A stretch of 64,000 bases of DNA. It comes from Phialocephala subalpina (lineage: Eukaryota; Ascomycota; Leotiomycetes; Helotiales; Mollisiaceae). The stretch covers positions 574,882-638,881 of the forward strand of contig FJOG01000011.1 of the NCBI GenBank assembly GCA_900073065.1, in the 5' to 3' direction. Both the position numbers and the translations under genes were made by a program. Positions 50,031-63,506 of this stretch are shown in pieces (the stretch's first letter is position 1; every line of letters starts with the position of its first letter). The notes beneath the pieces are model-generated. The model was not told the DNA's origin. It did not search any database and saw nothing but the letters and a program-made list of their open reading frames with translations.

Positions 50031-53000
50031 AAGTCCCGACCAGTCTCCCACCGGACCTCTGCCCTTCCCCTGCTCTTCATCATCCTGGCAGCCCCACGAC
50101 GGGCTGCTCAGCTTCCTTGTCGTCTCGAGGCAACTGGGATGTTAGAGTTGGAGAAGGGTTCGGGGACAAGGGTTGTGCCGTCTGCTGAGTGTTGTCGCTT
50201 GGGGGAGACTTCCCGAAAGTCAAATCATGTTTGGTGTGCCGACTCGTCACTGCTCAAGCTTCGGAAACCTCAAGTATCAGGTATCAGGTTTTCTATCTGT
50301 ATGTGTACCGTATTTGTATCATCATCACGCATCTCTTCACACACACATCACACCATACTTTCCTGGTCTAGCCGTCATGGTCATGCTGACTGCCTCTCAT
50401 CCTTCCTGTAGAGGCCTGAAGCTGGAGGATGAGGAGGGATGAGGGATTGAGGGCCTCACCACGATAATAACTTCTTTTTCTCTCCGATGGCATGGTATGA
50501 GACGAGACCGTATGCCCGAAAACGAGCTTCGGAAGTGATCTCGTGAAACTGGCCGCTCCAACACCACATCACATCACACGATATCAGGTGGCAAGTAACT
50601 TACGAGTCCCGTTCTAACTATCGAATCTTGTTAATTGGAGAGTGCTGGATTTCGTCTGCTTACGGCTTCAATAAGTACTCATCAATATGTAGTGGGAAGG
50701 AGAGAAGCGAAATATATTGCCAATCTTTAATATATGGACTTTTGAACAGTGTTCCACCATGAGGGGCAAGAGCGACAGTGGATCTCACCATATCGTGATC
50801 ATGGCTCCCAAATTCAATGCATTGAGTGATGAGATTCCGATGTCTCCAAGACATGCATCCGCATTGAAACATCAATCATTGCCAACCAGTCATTTATTTG
50901 CCCGCTATTGCCCAATGGCACTTGGATCTGGCAGTGGTCTGAACACGGATTGCATGATCACATCTCAAAAGGTGACCTGCAGCCTCATGTCCATTGTCCA
51001 AACAGCTTCCAACATTTCGAGTACACTTTTGGGAGCCTTCCCGCCGAGTAAAATGAGCTGTCTCTCATCGCTCCCTTTTTGATCGCCAATCCCCATTTGC
51101 TGATGATCGAAATGATTGAAAATGGCCTATTTGGGTCAGCTCCCGCGGATGATCCTCTCAGCCGTCAGCCGTCAACCGTAAGCCAGACGCATTCCTATCC
51201 GTTTATATATCGTGATTCAAGATTATCTCGATCTCGGAATCGAGCCGTGCTTGACCCTACTAGAGTTCTTGTTGTGCCGAACCACTTACAGTCTTGTTGC
51301 CAGGACTGGCAGTGAGTGGCAGGCCCATCTCAAGTATCTCAAGGGATCGAGTGACCATTGCGCACCCAGGCATTATTGCTTAATCTGGGGGCAGAGCATT
51401 ACGCTTCCAGAGTCTTGTCAAAAGCATTTGGTTTGCTCAGCATGAGAAGCGTGCCGTTGCGAGATCCGGAGTGTGCATGGCTGGTCCCTGGGGGACGCCT
51501 ACTACCTTCTTTGGTCTGGTACAAGTACGTACAATACTGTACCAATTGAAACGTGACCATCACCATCCCAATGTCATGGCAGGCTTCCTGTCGGCGAGCA
51601 GTCCAGCCAGTCAAGGGGTGGCAAGGTTCAGAAGGAGACTTTGCAGGGGTCCAAGCCGGCAGCGAGCAGGGTCTGGGAATCCCCGAGTTAGCACACCACT
51701 GAGGGACGCTCAACAGGGCCTCATCCAGGGTTTCCGGGCATCCTGGAGGTTATCACTGATGCTTGTCTCTGATATGGGCCGGGTCGCGGCTGACCCTGGG
51801 CAGCTGGATTCGGAGAGCAAATGTACGTTGGTTTCCTGGAGTTGGAAAGTTGAAAGACGGAGATGTCCCTCCAAAGATGGTGAGTGGTATCTGGTACTGC
51901 GGGTGGTGCTGACACAAAGGCAGAGAGCAGTCCAGATTAGTTTTTGCCACTGCAACAACTGACTGCACGACGCTCCCTGCTCCCACACCAGCCGTGTCAA
52001 CAACTTCCATCGCTCCAAACACACGGACTTGCGTGCATGGCATTACACCGTATCATATTCTGGAATGTGAATAGTTACACTAGTTGTAAAATCGTCGATT
52101 AACGACTGCCGTAATTCGAGCTCGGCTAGCCTCCCCCTAGTCGAGGTCGCTTACAAGGCGAGTCCTCGTCTCTCGAGTCTGCCACCATCCCTTCGACATC
52201 TCCTGTGCCCCCTTGTCTGCCACAACCACCACCAACACAAAAGCCATGCCCACACCACCTGGTCCCTCGCCTGTACCGTTGACTTTGGGTCCCCACTTTT
52301 GTTCACTCCTCACATCCTCCCCCCTAGTCTCGCAGCGGCCCTCAACCCTGCCCCGGCCGATTCCTCTGCACTCCTTGCCCTCGTCCACTATCCATGCCCT
52401 GCTCTTGATGCTCCCCTGGCGGCCACCCATCCCTGATCAGCCCAATGGCAAAGTGCGCTGCGCCTACCTTACGTCGTGAACGGCTGATATGGATTATCTG
52501 GGGATTAAGCTCAAAACGGCTTAGATATCTTGAATGCATGCCCTCCTGGGTGATTCACCTACTGCAGCTCCATGTTCCCCTCCCCTGCTAGCTGCCTCGC
52601 TTGATAGCAAGCAAGACGTCGTGTACCTGATTGACCATTCGACTTTGCTCGATGTGTGGGGCTGCTCTCCACCGTTATTTACTGTACTGATGTACAAAAA
52701 CGACCCTCAGACACGGACGCTCCACTACGCCTCCGGAATCCTAGAACTCAGACTTCAAAGTCACATATAGGGCCCCTCCAAACTCTATCGGAGCTGCTTT
52801 TCTCTTTCGTCCAGTCCAGCACCAAAACCAATTCGATATCTCTCCTTCTGCGAGTCAGGAAACTTTCCCATTCTCCATTCTGAGCTAGACTTGTCAATTG
52901 CTCTCCGCCATTGCAACATATAAAGAAAGACAGACATCACTTGCATCAGACTAGTCCTGCTTGTCTTCTGTCAAGGCGTATTCGACGCCAGACCAGCGCG

Positions 53001-53499
53001 CCGTTACAGCTGCGAATTTCCCCACTTGGAAAGGAGACTAGACTGTCTATATTTTCTGGGCCATATCATCAGCCATCATCCTGCCAGAATCCGAGCACTT
53101 CAACGTCCTTGCGCTCAGAGGTTCGGTGATCACTCCAGCCACTGATTGCCCGCGAACATCCTTTTTCAAGAATGGTCCCTGTTTCGGAAACCTAATACAC
53201 ACAGGAGGAGAATCCAGGACACTTGGACGTCGAAACAAGCAGACCACCTAGTAGTCCCCACCCCTCAGTCTTGCGATTTCCAGCTAGCTGCCACGCTTCC
53301 TCTGCCGAAAACCTTTCTTTCTTTTCCTTCGACCACGGATCCTATAGCCACTCGCAACAGCCGGAGTCCAGAGGGCTAGACTTAGTCAGAGGCAATTTCG
53401 ACAACGTCCTCCACGAGTATCTTTTTTGCTCGTGCGCCCCGCCAAACCCTATTGGAATAGCATCCCGGGATCCTCCACTTACAACCAAGAACCTCAAGA

Positions 53500-53566
53500 G
53501 TATGTAAACGTCTGCTTCCCCCTCACATCTTACGGCCCCCATCAGATAGGACCCTGACTTCCTCAG
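53500..53566 (+). other. Probable leader intron of the four-finger C2H2 gene
   Basis: Donor GTATGT at 53500, branch CCTGACTT and acceptor CCTCAG ending at 53566 define a 67-bp intron-like unit about 390 bp before the start codon. The pyrimidine-rich surrounding sequence (about 52.8-53.95 kb) has the look of a long fungal leader. Not proved. Confidence 0.35.
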
Positions 53567-53955
53567 ATCTTCTGCTTGACGACGTCTTGGCTTGGACTGT
53601 GTACTTAACCTCAACAACATTCAATATTAGTCTCTCGAAGCGCCATTCACTACCAGCTTCCATCAACAGCACTTGCGCTGGACGCTTCTATTCCTCAAGA
53701 TACAATCACCACCAAGTCGATTCGCGGGGGTAATTGGTTTCGGTGCATACAGGAAACTACCAACCTCGACTCAGACCACCACTCGCTTCCATCTCAGGCT
53801 CCTTGGAACCTTGTTCTTGATTCACTAGGACATTGACAGCTTGAATCCCAGACCAAACAGTCTCGTTCAGACCCGATATCTAGTTCAGGAATCAGATATT
53901 CTATCTTAGAGGAACACATCGACCACTAGCTCAGAGCTATAGCAACAGAAACGAA

Positions 53956-55368
<1,413 letters not shown>

Positions 55369-56617
55369 TCATCTTTTAATCCAGTAAATTCTCGATAATT
55401 GTTTCACTCTTACCTGGTCGACTACAAACATTTCCTTGCCTCGCGACTTTTTCAGCGAGTTTGTATCATTAAAACGGACAGCTTATACCCAGGAGACTTC
55501 GGGATCAACAGCACCATCATCTTCTACATACCTTCACGAAAAGAAAAAAAAACATCAAGCAAAAAGGCGTTCTTTCGTACTTCGGATTCCGCTGTAATTC
55601 ATCACGACGACTTACGATCGCATATATCATCACACAGAATACCCGACACGTACACGCAGCCGATACGATTCGACGACGACACATCCTTTACCATCAATCA
55701 TCATAAGTCTAGTATTTTGAGAGCCAACATCCCTCACGGGGTTTAGGCGGCTTTTTGAAACTTCATTTTATGCGCAATTGCTTTTACTGTTCATTCTTTC
55801 ATTTGTTACAAAGTTCGCGGTTCTGGTCTCCAGTTTTCCTTCGTCTATCCTATTGGTATTCACATATATCGATGTAATTTGATGCTTGAAGAGCACGCAT
55901 GCAGTAATGAAGGTGCCTTACGGGGTCATGAGAAGACGAGAATGTTTTCGTTTTTGTATTGTGTACGCCTGCATTGGGAAGGGGTTTTTGGTGGACGATG
56001 GCTGATTTTTCAATGACGGTGACGGCGGATGCACACCATGTAAAAGTAGTCGCGATGGATGGGATGGGATTGTTAATTGGGTTTATATAGGATTTGTATC
56101 TGTAGCAGAAATAAAAGCTAAATAAAAATGACCAATGTTCCTTCAGTTGTGAGACTTCCCCAGGTTCTGAGATGGAGGAGGTGAGCACATGAGGTCAAGT
56201 GATTCGATGTCTCGTTGCTGCAGTCCAATTGAGGCATTTCAAAAGTCCCAGTATCTTCTGGACATTCGCTGTAATCCACTCTACTGCTCCATGAAAACAA
56301 CCTTTGACCATCGCGCCAAAAATCGCCTTCACTTGGGACTGGTCTTTCGAGGAGGTAAATGGCGCTAAACCTTAATTCCGAATTTCCGACCTCCGATCCT
56401 ATCCGGACCACATCAAAGAAACATCTGGTTCTTGCCTCTCGAGTCAGTCTGGCACCATCAACATTGACAATTTTCTTGTCGCCACGCCACGATCATTATC
56501 AACATTCCCTACTGTATTTTCTAACGCGCAGTATCAACAGAGGTTAGCCCTCCGGATTGTTCCAAACATTGTGGGTGAATGGATGGGCGTTGAACGTTGA
56601 GGAGACCATCGTCGACC
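55369..56617. other. Intergenic region
   Basis: 1.25 kb between the C2H2 stop and YME1 start. The first part (to about 55.8 kb) probably holds the 3' UTR; an open stretch of 115 codons there (55399-55746) is low-complexity with an A-tract at about 55541 and has no start context. Nothing else is recognised. Confidence 0.5.
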
Positions 56618-59291
56618 ATGGCTTTTCAAACCTCAGTACTGCCTGTAAGAGCCTTTAATCGCATCTGCAGATGTAAATCTGCCATTGTACTGGTGCTGAT
56701 GGGACATTTATAGGGAATGGCAGCCGCCACGTCTGAATTGTGGCCCTCGGTATCGAATGCGATGGCTTCACCATGGAGGGTCGTTGGGAGCAGTGCGCCA
56801 CAGTCAAAGTCGGGAAGTGTTCAGCAGAGGCCTTCGACGCGAAGCGCTCCCGCTGCTGGTAGCTCAACTCCTGTACGTTGTATACTTCCTCCAGGCTCAG
56901 TTACAGTATGCTGATGTCCTCTGTAGGCATCCAGAATCGAGATCCCAGAATGCTTGCGTGACCTGCAACCTTCCTTTGCTTCGCAGCTCACTCCTCGAAT
57001 TATACCTCAAATGCCGTTCAATATCCGTCATACCTTTGCAGCGATGCCAAAGAGTACTCTCAATGCCGCGAATCCTATTGTCCGCCGTGCCTGGCTTGCT
57101 CCCCAAAGCCGAATGATGTCCACAGCGATTCGATCACGGTTCGTTAAGTCAGACTTCACACCCCGGATAATTACTCTCTTTCAAAGAAGGACTTTGTTTG
57201 GTGGTTCTACGTCTAGAAGCATTCTGGCACATTTGGAGGAGACTGCGAACAAGAACCCAAACAGCGCCACTTCTCAGTATGCATTCTACCAAGCCTTGAT
57301 CCGAGCCAACATGCCTGCCATCATCGTCGAGAGATACCAAACCAACCAATTTGCTTCGAATCAGGCATGCGAGAATCTATATCATCGTGCTCTGGGGACT
57401 CTTGGTCAAGGTGAGGGTGGCAACAACGTTATGCCTCAAAGTCAATTCGGTGGAGCACAACAACAGCAAGGGAATCTCAGCAATGCACAACTCCAAGCTA
57501 TTGGACAAGCTGTTGCCGCTTCGTCTCGTGGTGGTAACGTTGCCGTTTCTCGTGGACCTACTGGTACTGGTGCAAAGGAGTCTCCCCTCCACGTCGTCGT
57601 CGAAGAGACGATTGGAGGCTCAATCTTCAAATGGGTCAAATTTATCTTCTGGTTCGGTCTTATTACATACCTCAGCTTGGTTGTGGTGGCAATGGTAATT
57701 GAAACGTTCCAGACATTCAGGAAAGTCGGCGGCAAAGCTGAGAATGAAGCCAAGGCAGAGCATCAGAATGTTCGGTTCTCTGACGTTCACGGATGTGATG
57801 AAGCCAAGGAAGAACTCCAAGAGCTTGTTGACTTCTTGAAGAACCCTGACAAGTTCAATACTCTTGGTGGTAAGCTGCCAAAGGGCGTTCTTCTCGTCGG
57901 CCCTCCTGGAACCGGAAAGACCCTGTTGGCCCGAGCTGTCGCTGGTGAAGCTGGTGTTCCGTTCTTCTTCATGTCTGGATCCGAATTCGATGAGGTCTAT
58001 GTCGGTGTTGGTGCAAAGCGTGTCCGCGAGCTTTTCGGCGCTGCTAAGGCCAAGTCTCCTGCGATTGTCTTTATTGATGAACTCGACGCCATTGGAGGCA
58101 AGCGAAATGCTCGAGACGCGGCCTATGTCAAGCAAACTCTTAACCAACTTCTCACGGAACTCGATGGCTTTGAGCAGAACAGCGGTGTCATTATCTTGGC
58201 TGCGACTAACTTCCCGGAAATGCTCGACAAGGCTCTTACTCGACCTGGACGATTCGATCGCAATGTTGTGGTTGGCTTGCCGGATGTTCGTGGTCGACTG
58301 GCAATTCTCCAACATCACATGAAGAAGATCATTGCCTCTAAGGATGTCAGTCTTGAGGCACTTGCACAAGGAACTCCCGGCTTCTCTGGAGCTGAATTAG
58401 AGAACATCATCAACCAAGCCGCGGTACATGCCAGCAAAGCTAAGGCACAAGCTGTCTCCATGTTGGACTTCGAGTGGGCTAAGGACAAGGTCATGATGGG
58501 CGCTGAGAAGAAGAGCATGGTGATCACTCAGCAAGAGAAGGTCATGACTGCTTATCACGAAGCTGGACATGCGCTCGTGATCATGCTCACACCTGGAACA
58601 GACGCTTTACATAAGATCACGATCATGCCTCGTGGTGGAGCATTGGGAATTACCTTCCACTTACCTGAGATGGACAAGTACTCGAAGGGAATGAATGAAT
58701 ACCATGCAGAGATTGATATCTGCTTGGGAGGCAAGGTTGCGGAAGAGCTCATTTACGGACCAGAGAAAGTGACTAGTGGTTGCGCATCCGTATGTCTACC
58801 TTCTTTCTCTCGACTTCTACCTTTTGACATCGCTAACTTTGAATTTATAGGATCTCCAACACGCAACTCAGGTCGCTTATGCTATGGTTACAAGAATGGG
58901 CATGTCTGACAAATTAGGCAACGTTGATCTCGCTTCGAATTACGAGAACCTGTCAATGGGCACAAAAGAGCTCATTGAATCAGAAGTCCGCCGATTCATC
59001 GAGGAGAGCCGTCAACGTGTTACTGCCCTCCTCACGAACCACCGCAAGGAGCTAGAGCTGCTCTCGAAAGCTCTGATTGACTACGAAACCTTGAATAAGG
59101 AGGAGGCGTATAAGGTCATCAAGGGCGAGAAGCTAGAAGGCAGAACAATCATGCCTTCCGGTAGCATCAAGGTGCCGCAGATAGGATTGGGAGGTCACAT
59201 ACCTGATCTACCCCAGATTCCGGGGACTCCGTCACCGGATACAGGTTCAAAGGAACCACCGAGTGGAGGAGCGGTGGCGAAGGAGCGGTAG
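56618..59291 (+). CDS. YME1: Mitochondrial i-AAA protease Yme1
   Basis: Exons 56618-56644, 56714-56872, 56927-58789 and 58851-59291 (introns 69, 54 and 61 bp, all phase 0) give 829 aa. It is the inner-membrane ATP-dependent zinc protease facing the intermembrane space, degrading unassembled proteins. An N-terminal stretch rich in Arg/Ser fits a mitochondrial presequence; a single membrane span lies at about 298-320 ([20 protein letters not shown]); then the AAA module: Walker A GPPGTGKT at 387-394, pore motif YVGVGA at 420-425, Walker [10 protein letters not shown] around 442-450, and the arginine-finger region RPGRFDR at 501-507; then the metalloprotease motif HEAGH at 606-610. The third zinc-ligand region ([10 protein letters not shown]) is created by the last splice junction. 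Start choice: the 27-bp first exon has a CGACCATGG context; translation could also begin further in (e.g. MPFNIRH), so the exact N-terminus is uncertain. Confidence 0.95.
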
Positions 59292-60086
59292 TGTGATGGG
59301 AGGACGTGAAAGAAAATGAAGGAAACTCACAGCTCATGGGTGGCGTTCAGGCATCGAGTTCACACATAAGGTGAAAATCGTGTGTTATTAGTTCAGCAGT
59401 ATTTGGTACTTAGGTCCAAGGTCCGATAGGGGGAAACTGCTTTAGCATACTTTCTTTTGTCAGAGGGGATGGATGAAGAGGAGAGGAATATGGCCTTTAG
59501 TCCGTGTAGGATGATAGCCACAGCGAAATGAAGCATGACAAGAGTATTGTTTTGTTTTGGCCTTGGTGAAAACTGATGCAGGCACAGCAGTGACTTTGAA
59601 CTTTGTACGACAGTGCACGATACACAATGAGCAGGCAGGAATTTACTTTTTCACATCCCTAAGCAGAGACTCAGAGTCACAGGAGGCTTCCATTTTGTGG
59701 GATTTCCATCTGCCAACCCCGTGATGCTGCTTTATTTCCACTTTTGGATGTCCCAGCAGAGATCTTGGAAGACTCAAACCGGTATTTGGATACAACGATT
59801 GTGAAATCCCCATTTTGGACATTACAGCAACTTTTCTCTCAATTACCCCATGTAACCAACTCGCAACTTTATCATTTGATCTTTCTTTTCGTGTCACCAC
59901 ATTTGATGTCTTGAACAACCCAAAAACCACGATTACCTAATTGGGATAGATTCCACGTGACTTAGCTCATGACGACCCGACCAAAGCTTGCTGCCTCGAC
60001 AAACATCAACATCTCGACACTCAACCACGAGCTGCAAAGCTATCACCAATCATTCTCCGACCCGGTCTGGGACAATCTCTTCAACC
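59292..60086. other. Intergenic region, promoter and leader of VPH1
   Basis: 795 bp between YME1 and VPH1, both on the plus strand. It contains a CCACGTGAC element at 59953 and an upstream ATG at 59969. No other structure recognised. Confidence 0.5.
59953..59961. promoter_or_regulatory. CCACGTGAC E-box upstream of VPH1
   Basis: Reverse complement GTCACGTGG, with the CACGTG core, 126 bp before the VPH1 start codon. bHLH factors such as Cbf1 bind this core in fungi; a role in V-ATPase expression is inference only. Confidence 0.3.
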
Positions 60087-60154
60087 ATGGTTCACCACCA
60101 GGATACCATGTTCCGCTCTGCGGATATGAGTATGGTGCAGTTGTACATTGCTAA
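59969..60154 (+). other. Possible upstream ORF overlapping the VPH1 start
   Basis: ATG at 59969 opens a 61-codon frame that passes over the VPH1 start (60087) in a different frame and ends at 60154. If transcripts begin upstream of 59969, scanning ribosomes would meet this ATG (context CTCATGA, weak) before the main one (ACCATGG, strong). Confidence 0.35.
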
Positions 60155-62862
60155 TGAAATCGGGAGGGAAATTGTGAATGCTTTGGGAGAGCTGGGTCAG
60201 ATTCAATTCAGAGATGTGAGTTCTGCCTATTGAATGGAGAGGAGGGATGAATGGGGGTAGATTGGGGGAGATGGAGGGGAAGCTTGTGCTGATGATTGAT
60301 AGCTTAATTCTGAGGTTACGGCTTTTCAGAGGACTTTTACGCAGGAGATTAGACGATTGGATAATGTTGAGAGACAGCTGCGTACGTTTTTATCTATCCT
60401 GATAAGGTAGATAGAGGTAGCTGATAAATTGAATAGGGTACTTCTACTCGCAGATGGAGAAAGCAGGCATTCCTCTCCGAAAGATAGATCTCGACGTCGA
60501 CACCCTAGCTGCCCCCTCCGCCTCCGAAATCGACGAGCTCGCCGACCGCTCTCAAAGCCTCGAACAACGAGTCGCATCTCTAAACGACAGTTACGAAACA
60601 TTGAAGAAGCGAGAAGTCGAATTGACGGAATGGAGATGGGTGCTTAGGGAAGCTGGAGGCTTCTTTGATAGAGCTCATGGAAATGTGGAGGATATTCGTG
60701 CTTCGAGTGATAACGATGATGCGCCGCTGTTGCAGGATGTAGAATCTCATGCTCAAGGCCAAAATGGAGATGCCGAACGCTCGTTCTCCGTCATGAATAT
60801 TGGGTTTGTGGCGGGTGTTATTCCTCGTGAGAGGGTTGCCGCTTTCGAGAGGATTTTGTGGCGAACCCTTAGAGGGAATCTTTATATGAATCAGTCAGAG
60901 ATTCCGGAACCGTTGGTCGATCCTACAAATAATGAGGCGGTTAACAAGAATGTTTTTGTTATCTTTGCTCATGGGAAGGAGCTCATTGCGAAGATTCGAA
61001 AGATTTCGGAGTCTTTAGGTGCGGATTTGTATAGCGTGGATGAGAATAGCGATCTTCGTCGGGATCAGATTCACGAAGTCAATACTCGCCTCGGGGATTT
61101 GGGAAATGTTCTGCGAAACACGAAGACGACTCTCGATGCCGAACTTACGCAAATCGCTCAGAGCTTGGCCGCTTGGATGGTTGTCATCAAGAAGGAGAAG
61201 GCTGTTTACCAGACGCTCAACCTGTTCTCTTACGATCATGCGAGGAAGACATTGATTGCGGAGGCTTGGTGCCCAACCAATTCCTTGCCTCTCATCAAGT
61301 CTACCCTCCACGATGTCAATAACCGGGCTGGACTTTCGGTGCCTTCGATCATCAACGAGATCAAGACGAACAAGACCCCGCCAACATACCAGAAGACGAA
61401 CAAGTTCACGGAGGGCTTCCAAACTATCATCAACGCCTACGGAACCGCCAAGTACCAGGAGGTCAACCCAGGTCTTCCCACTATTGTTACCTTCCCATTC
61501 CTCTTCGCTGTCATGTTCGGAGATTTCGGTCACGGCTTCCTCATGTTCTGTGCTGCTTCAGCCATGATCTACTGGGAGAAGCCTCTGAAGAAGGTCCGCG
61601 ACGAATTGTTCTCCATGGCTTACTACGGCCGATACATCATGTTGATGATGGGTATCTTCTCCATGTATACCGGTCTCATCTACAACGATGTATTCTCCAA
61701 GTCCCTTTCACCCTTCCCTAGTGCTTGGCAATGGGTTGTCCCTGAAGGATGGACAGATGGTCAGACACTTGTAGCTGAACTGAAGGGTAATTACCGTTAT
61801 CCATTCGGTCTTGATTGGATCTGGCACGGAACTGAGAACGACCTCTTGTTCTCCAACTCGTACAAGATGAAGCTCAGTATCTTGATGGGTTGGTGCCATA
61901 TGACATACTCGTTGTGTCTGTCGTACATCAACGCCCGTCATTTCAAGACCCCTATCGATATCTGGGGTGTTTTCGTCCCAGGAATGATCTTTTTCCAGGC
62001 TATTTTCGGGTACCTCGTTTTCACTATTGTGTACAAGTGGTCTATCGACTGGTATGCTATCGGCGAATCACCACCCGGACTCCTTAACATGTTGATTTAC
62101 ATGTTCCTGTCGCCCGGGACCGTCGAGGAGCCACTATATTCCGGTCAAGCCGCTGTACAGATCTTCCTTGTCCTTATTGCCGTTGTCCAGGTGCCAATTT
62201 TACTCTTCATGAAGCCGTTCTATCTCCGTTGGGAGCATAACAAAGCTCGGGCTCAGGGCTATCGCGGCATTGGTGAGACTTCCCGGGTCAGCGCTCTCGA
62301 CGCAGACGACGACGACAGCAACACCCTTGATGGCAGGGCCAGCCTGGCGAGCGACGGCGAAGGAGTCGCCATGATCACGCAAGATATCGGAGATGAGGAG
62401 CATGAAGAGTTCGAGTTCAGCGAAGTCATGATCCATCAGGTCATCCACACGATTGGTATGTATATGTCGGCTGTTGAGGCATTTAAGATGCTATACTAAC
62501 TTCAATCTCCAGAATTCTGCTTGAACTGCGTTTCACACACCGCTTCGTATCTGCGTTTGTGGGCCCTGTCCCTAGCGCATCAACAGCTTTCAGTCGTGCT
62601 CTGGACCATGACTTTGGCGATTGGTCTCGGAACCACGGGACCACTCGGTGTCGTTATGATCGTAATCACGTTCTTTGCATGGTTCTTCCTTACCATCGCC
62701 GTGTTAGTTGTGATGGAAGGTACCAGTGCTATGCTTCACTCGTTGCGTCTGCACTGGGTCGAGGCCATGAGCAAGCATTTCATGGGCGATGGTATACCTT
62801 TCGAACCCTTTTCCTTTAAACAGATGTTGGAGGATGATGAGCAGGCGGCGGAGATTTCCTAG
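60087..62862 (+). CDS. VPH1: V-type proton ATPase subunit a (Vph1)
   Basis: Exons 60087-60215, 60303-60381, 60437-62455 and 62513-62862 (introns 87, 55 and 57 bp) give 858 aa. Subunit a is the stator and proton half-channel of the Vo sector that acidifies the vacuole and other endomembranes. The N-terminal cytosolic half (residues 1 to about 400, starting [20 protein letters not shown]) carries the coiled-coil arms. The C-terminal half has the multiple spans, including [20 protein letters not shown] and [19 protein letters not shown]. The essential channel arginine is Arg757 in [20 protein letters not shown], created just after the last intron. An acidic loop ([19 protein letters not shown]) precedes it. 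Only one isoform is visible, so vacuolar versus Golgi location cannot be read from sequence. The start is chosen by its ACCATGG context and match to the family's N-terminus. Confidence 0.97.
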
Positions 62863-63506
62863 ATCGATCAAGAAAAGATCAGATCGTGCTAAGCTTTTTG
62901 ATCGACCCCTGATTGTCGTTCCGTCCCGTAGATTACTGTAGAATTAACAATTGTACTTCCCGCATTAAGTAGCTAGTCTAAACATGGTCCACACCTTCCC
63001 GTTTCTTCTCCCACGTATTACTGCATTGGTGTGTATGAGAATCAGTGACATCGATCCTTCTCTTCCCCACGAGCTTTATCGCTACGATTGATTCGCCTGC
63101 GCGCCGTATACGTAATGTTGTCCCAGCCCGAAACTCAGCTTCTGTGGCTCCAATCAATGTACTGGGGCGTTCAATGCCACCAAAAGCAAGGTTTCTAATT
63201 TCGGCGTGGGCTTTTCCCGCAATGCTAATCGATAGCGATTTTTTTGCTTCTTCACCGCTAAAGGCGGGGGCACCGACAATTGTCCAACGCGAGCGTGCTC
63301 GGTATCTCCACACTTTTCTTTTGGTTCTGTTCCCCTCAAAAAACTCATGCACCCCCCTTCGTAAGACTCTTTCTACTCTTCTGCTTATTTGTTGATTGTG
63401 TTTGTGGCCTGTCTCAGTGTTGGCAGCATCTTGTACGATTGTTAAACAGGAGATTGAGGGGTATTGATTGATCTATATATTTGGGAAAGGAAGAGTGAAG
63501 GCAAAG
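62863..63506. other. Intergenic region
   Basis: 644 bp between VPH1 and the aminotransferase-like gene. Opposed ORFs of 124 (minus, 62978-63352) and 116 codons (plus, 63045-63395) overlap throughout; neither shows a known domain. Confidence 0.5.

Larger units (their letters stand above)
34282..53955. other. Gene-poor region of nearly 20 kb
   Basis: No gene could be supported here. ORFs reach about 227 codons (36590-37273, minus) and 209 codons (49038-49667, plus), but they overlap other open frames on the opposite strand, lack recognisable domains and have no consistent splice structure. Visible local structures: a diverged direct duplication at 43.4-43.65 kb, a perfect 10-bp stem at 46251-46280, G and C homopolymers near 42197 and 42310, GCTGCGA and GAGTC repeats near 49.8-50.0 kb, and an assembly gap. 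The final 3-5 kb become richer in GC and pyrimidine tracts and probably belong to the promoter and spliced leader of the C2H2 gene at 53956. No transposase or reverse transcriptase remnant was recognised. Confidence 0.5.

Noticed and set aside
49038..50411. ORFs of 209, 201, 179 and 142 codons in the GC-richer part of the gene-poor region
   Set aside because: Higher GC lowers stop-codon frequency; plus and minus frames are open together and none resembles a protein family.
55399..55746. 115-codon ORF after the four-finger C2H2 gene
   Set aside because: Lies in the expected 3' UTR, contains an A-tract and low-complexity codons, no domain.
62978..63395. Opposed 124- and 116-codon ORFs between VPH1 and the aminotransferase-like gene
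   Set aside because: Fully overlapping on opposite strands, neither with a recognised motif; likely chance in a short intergenic stretch.
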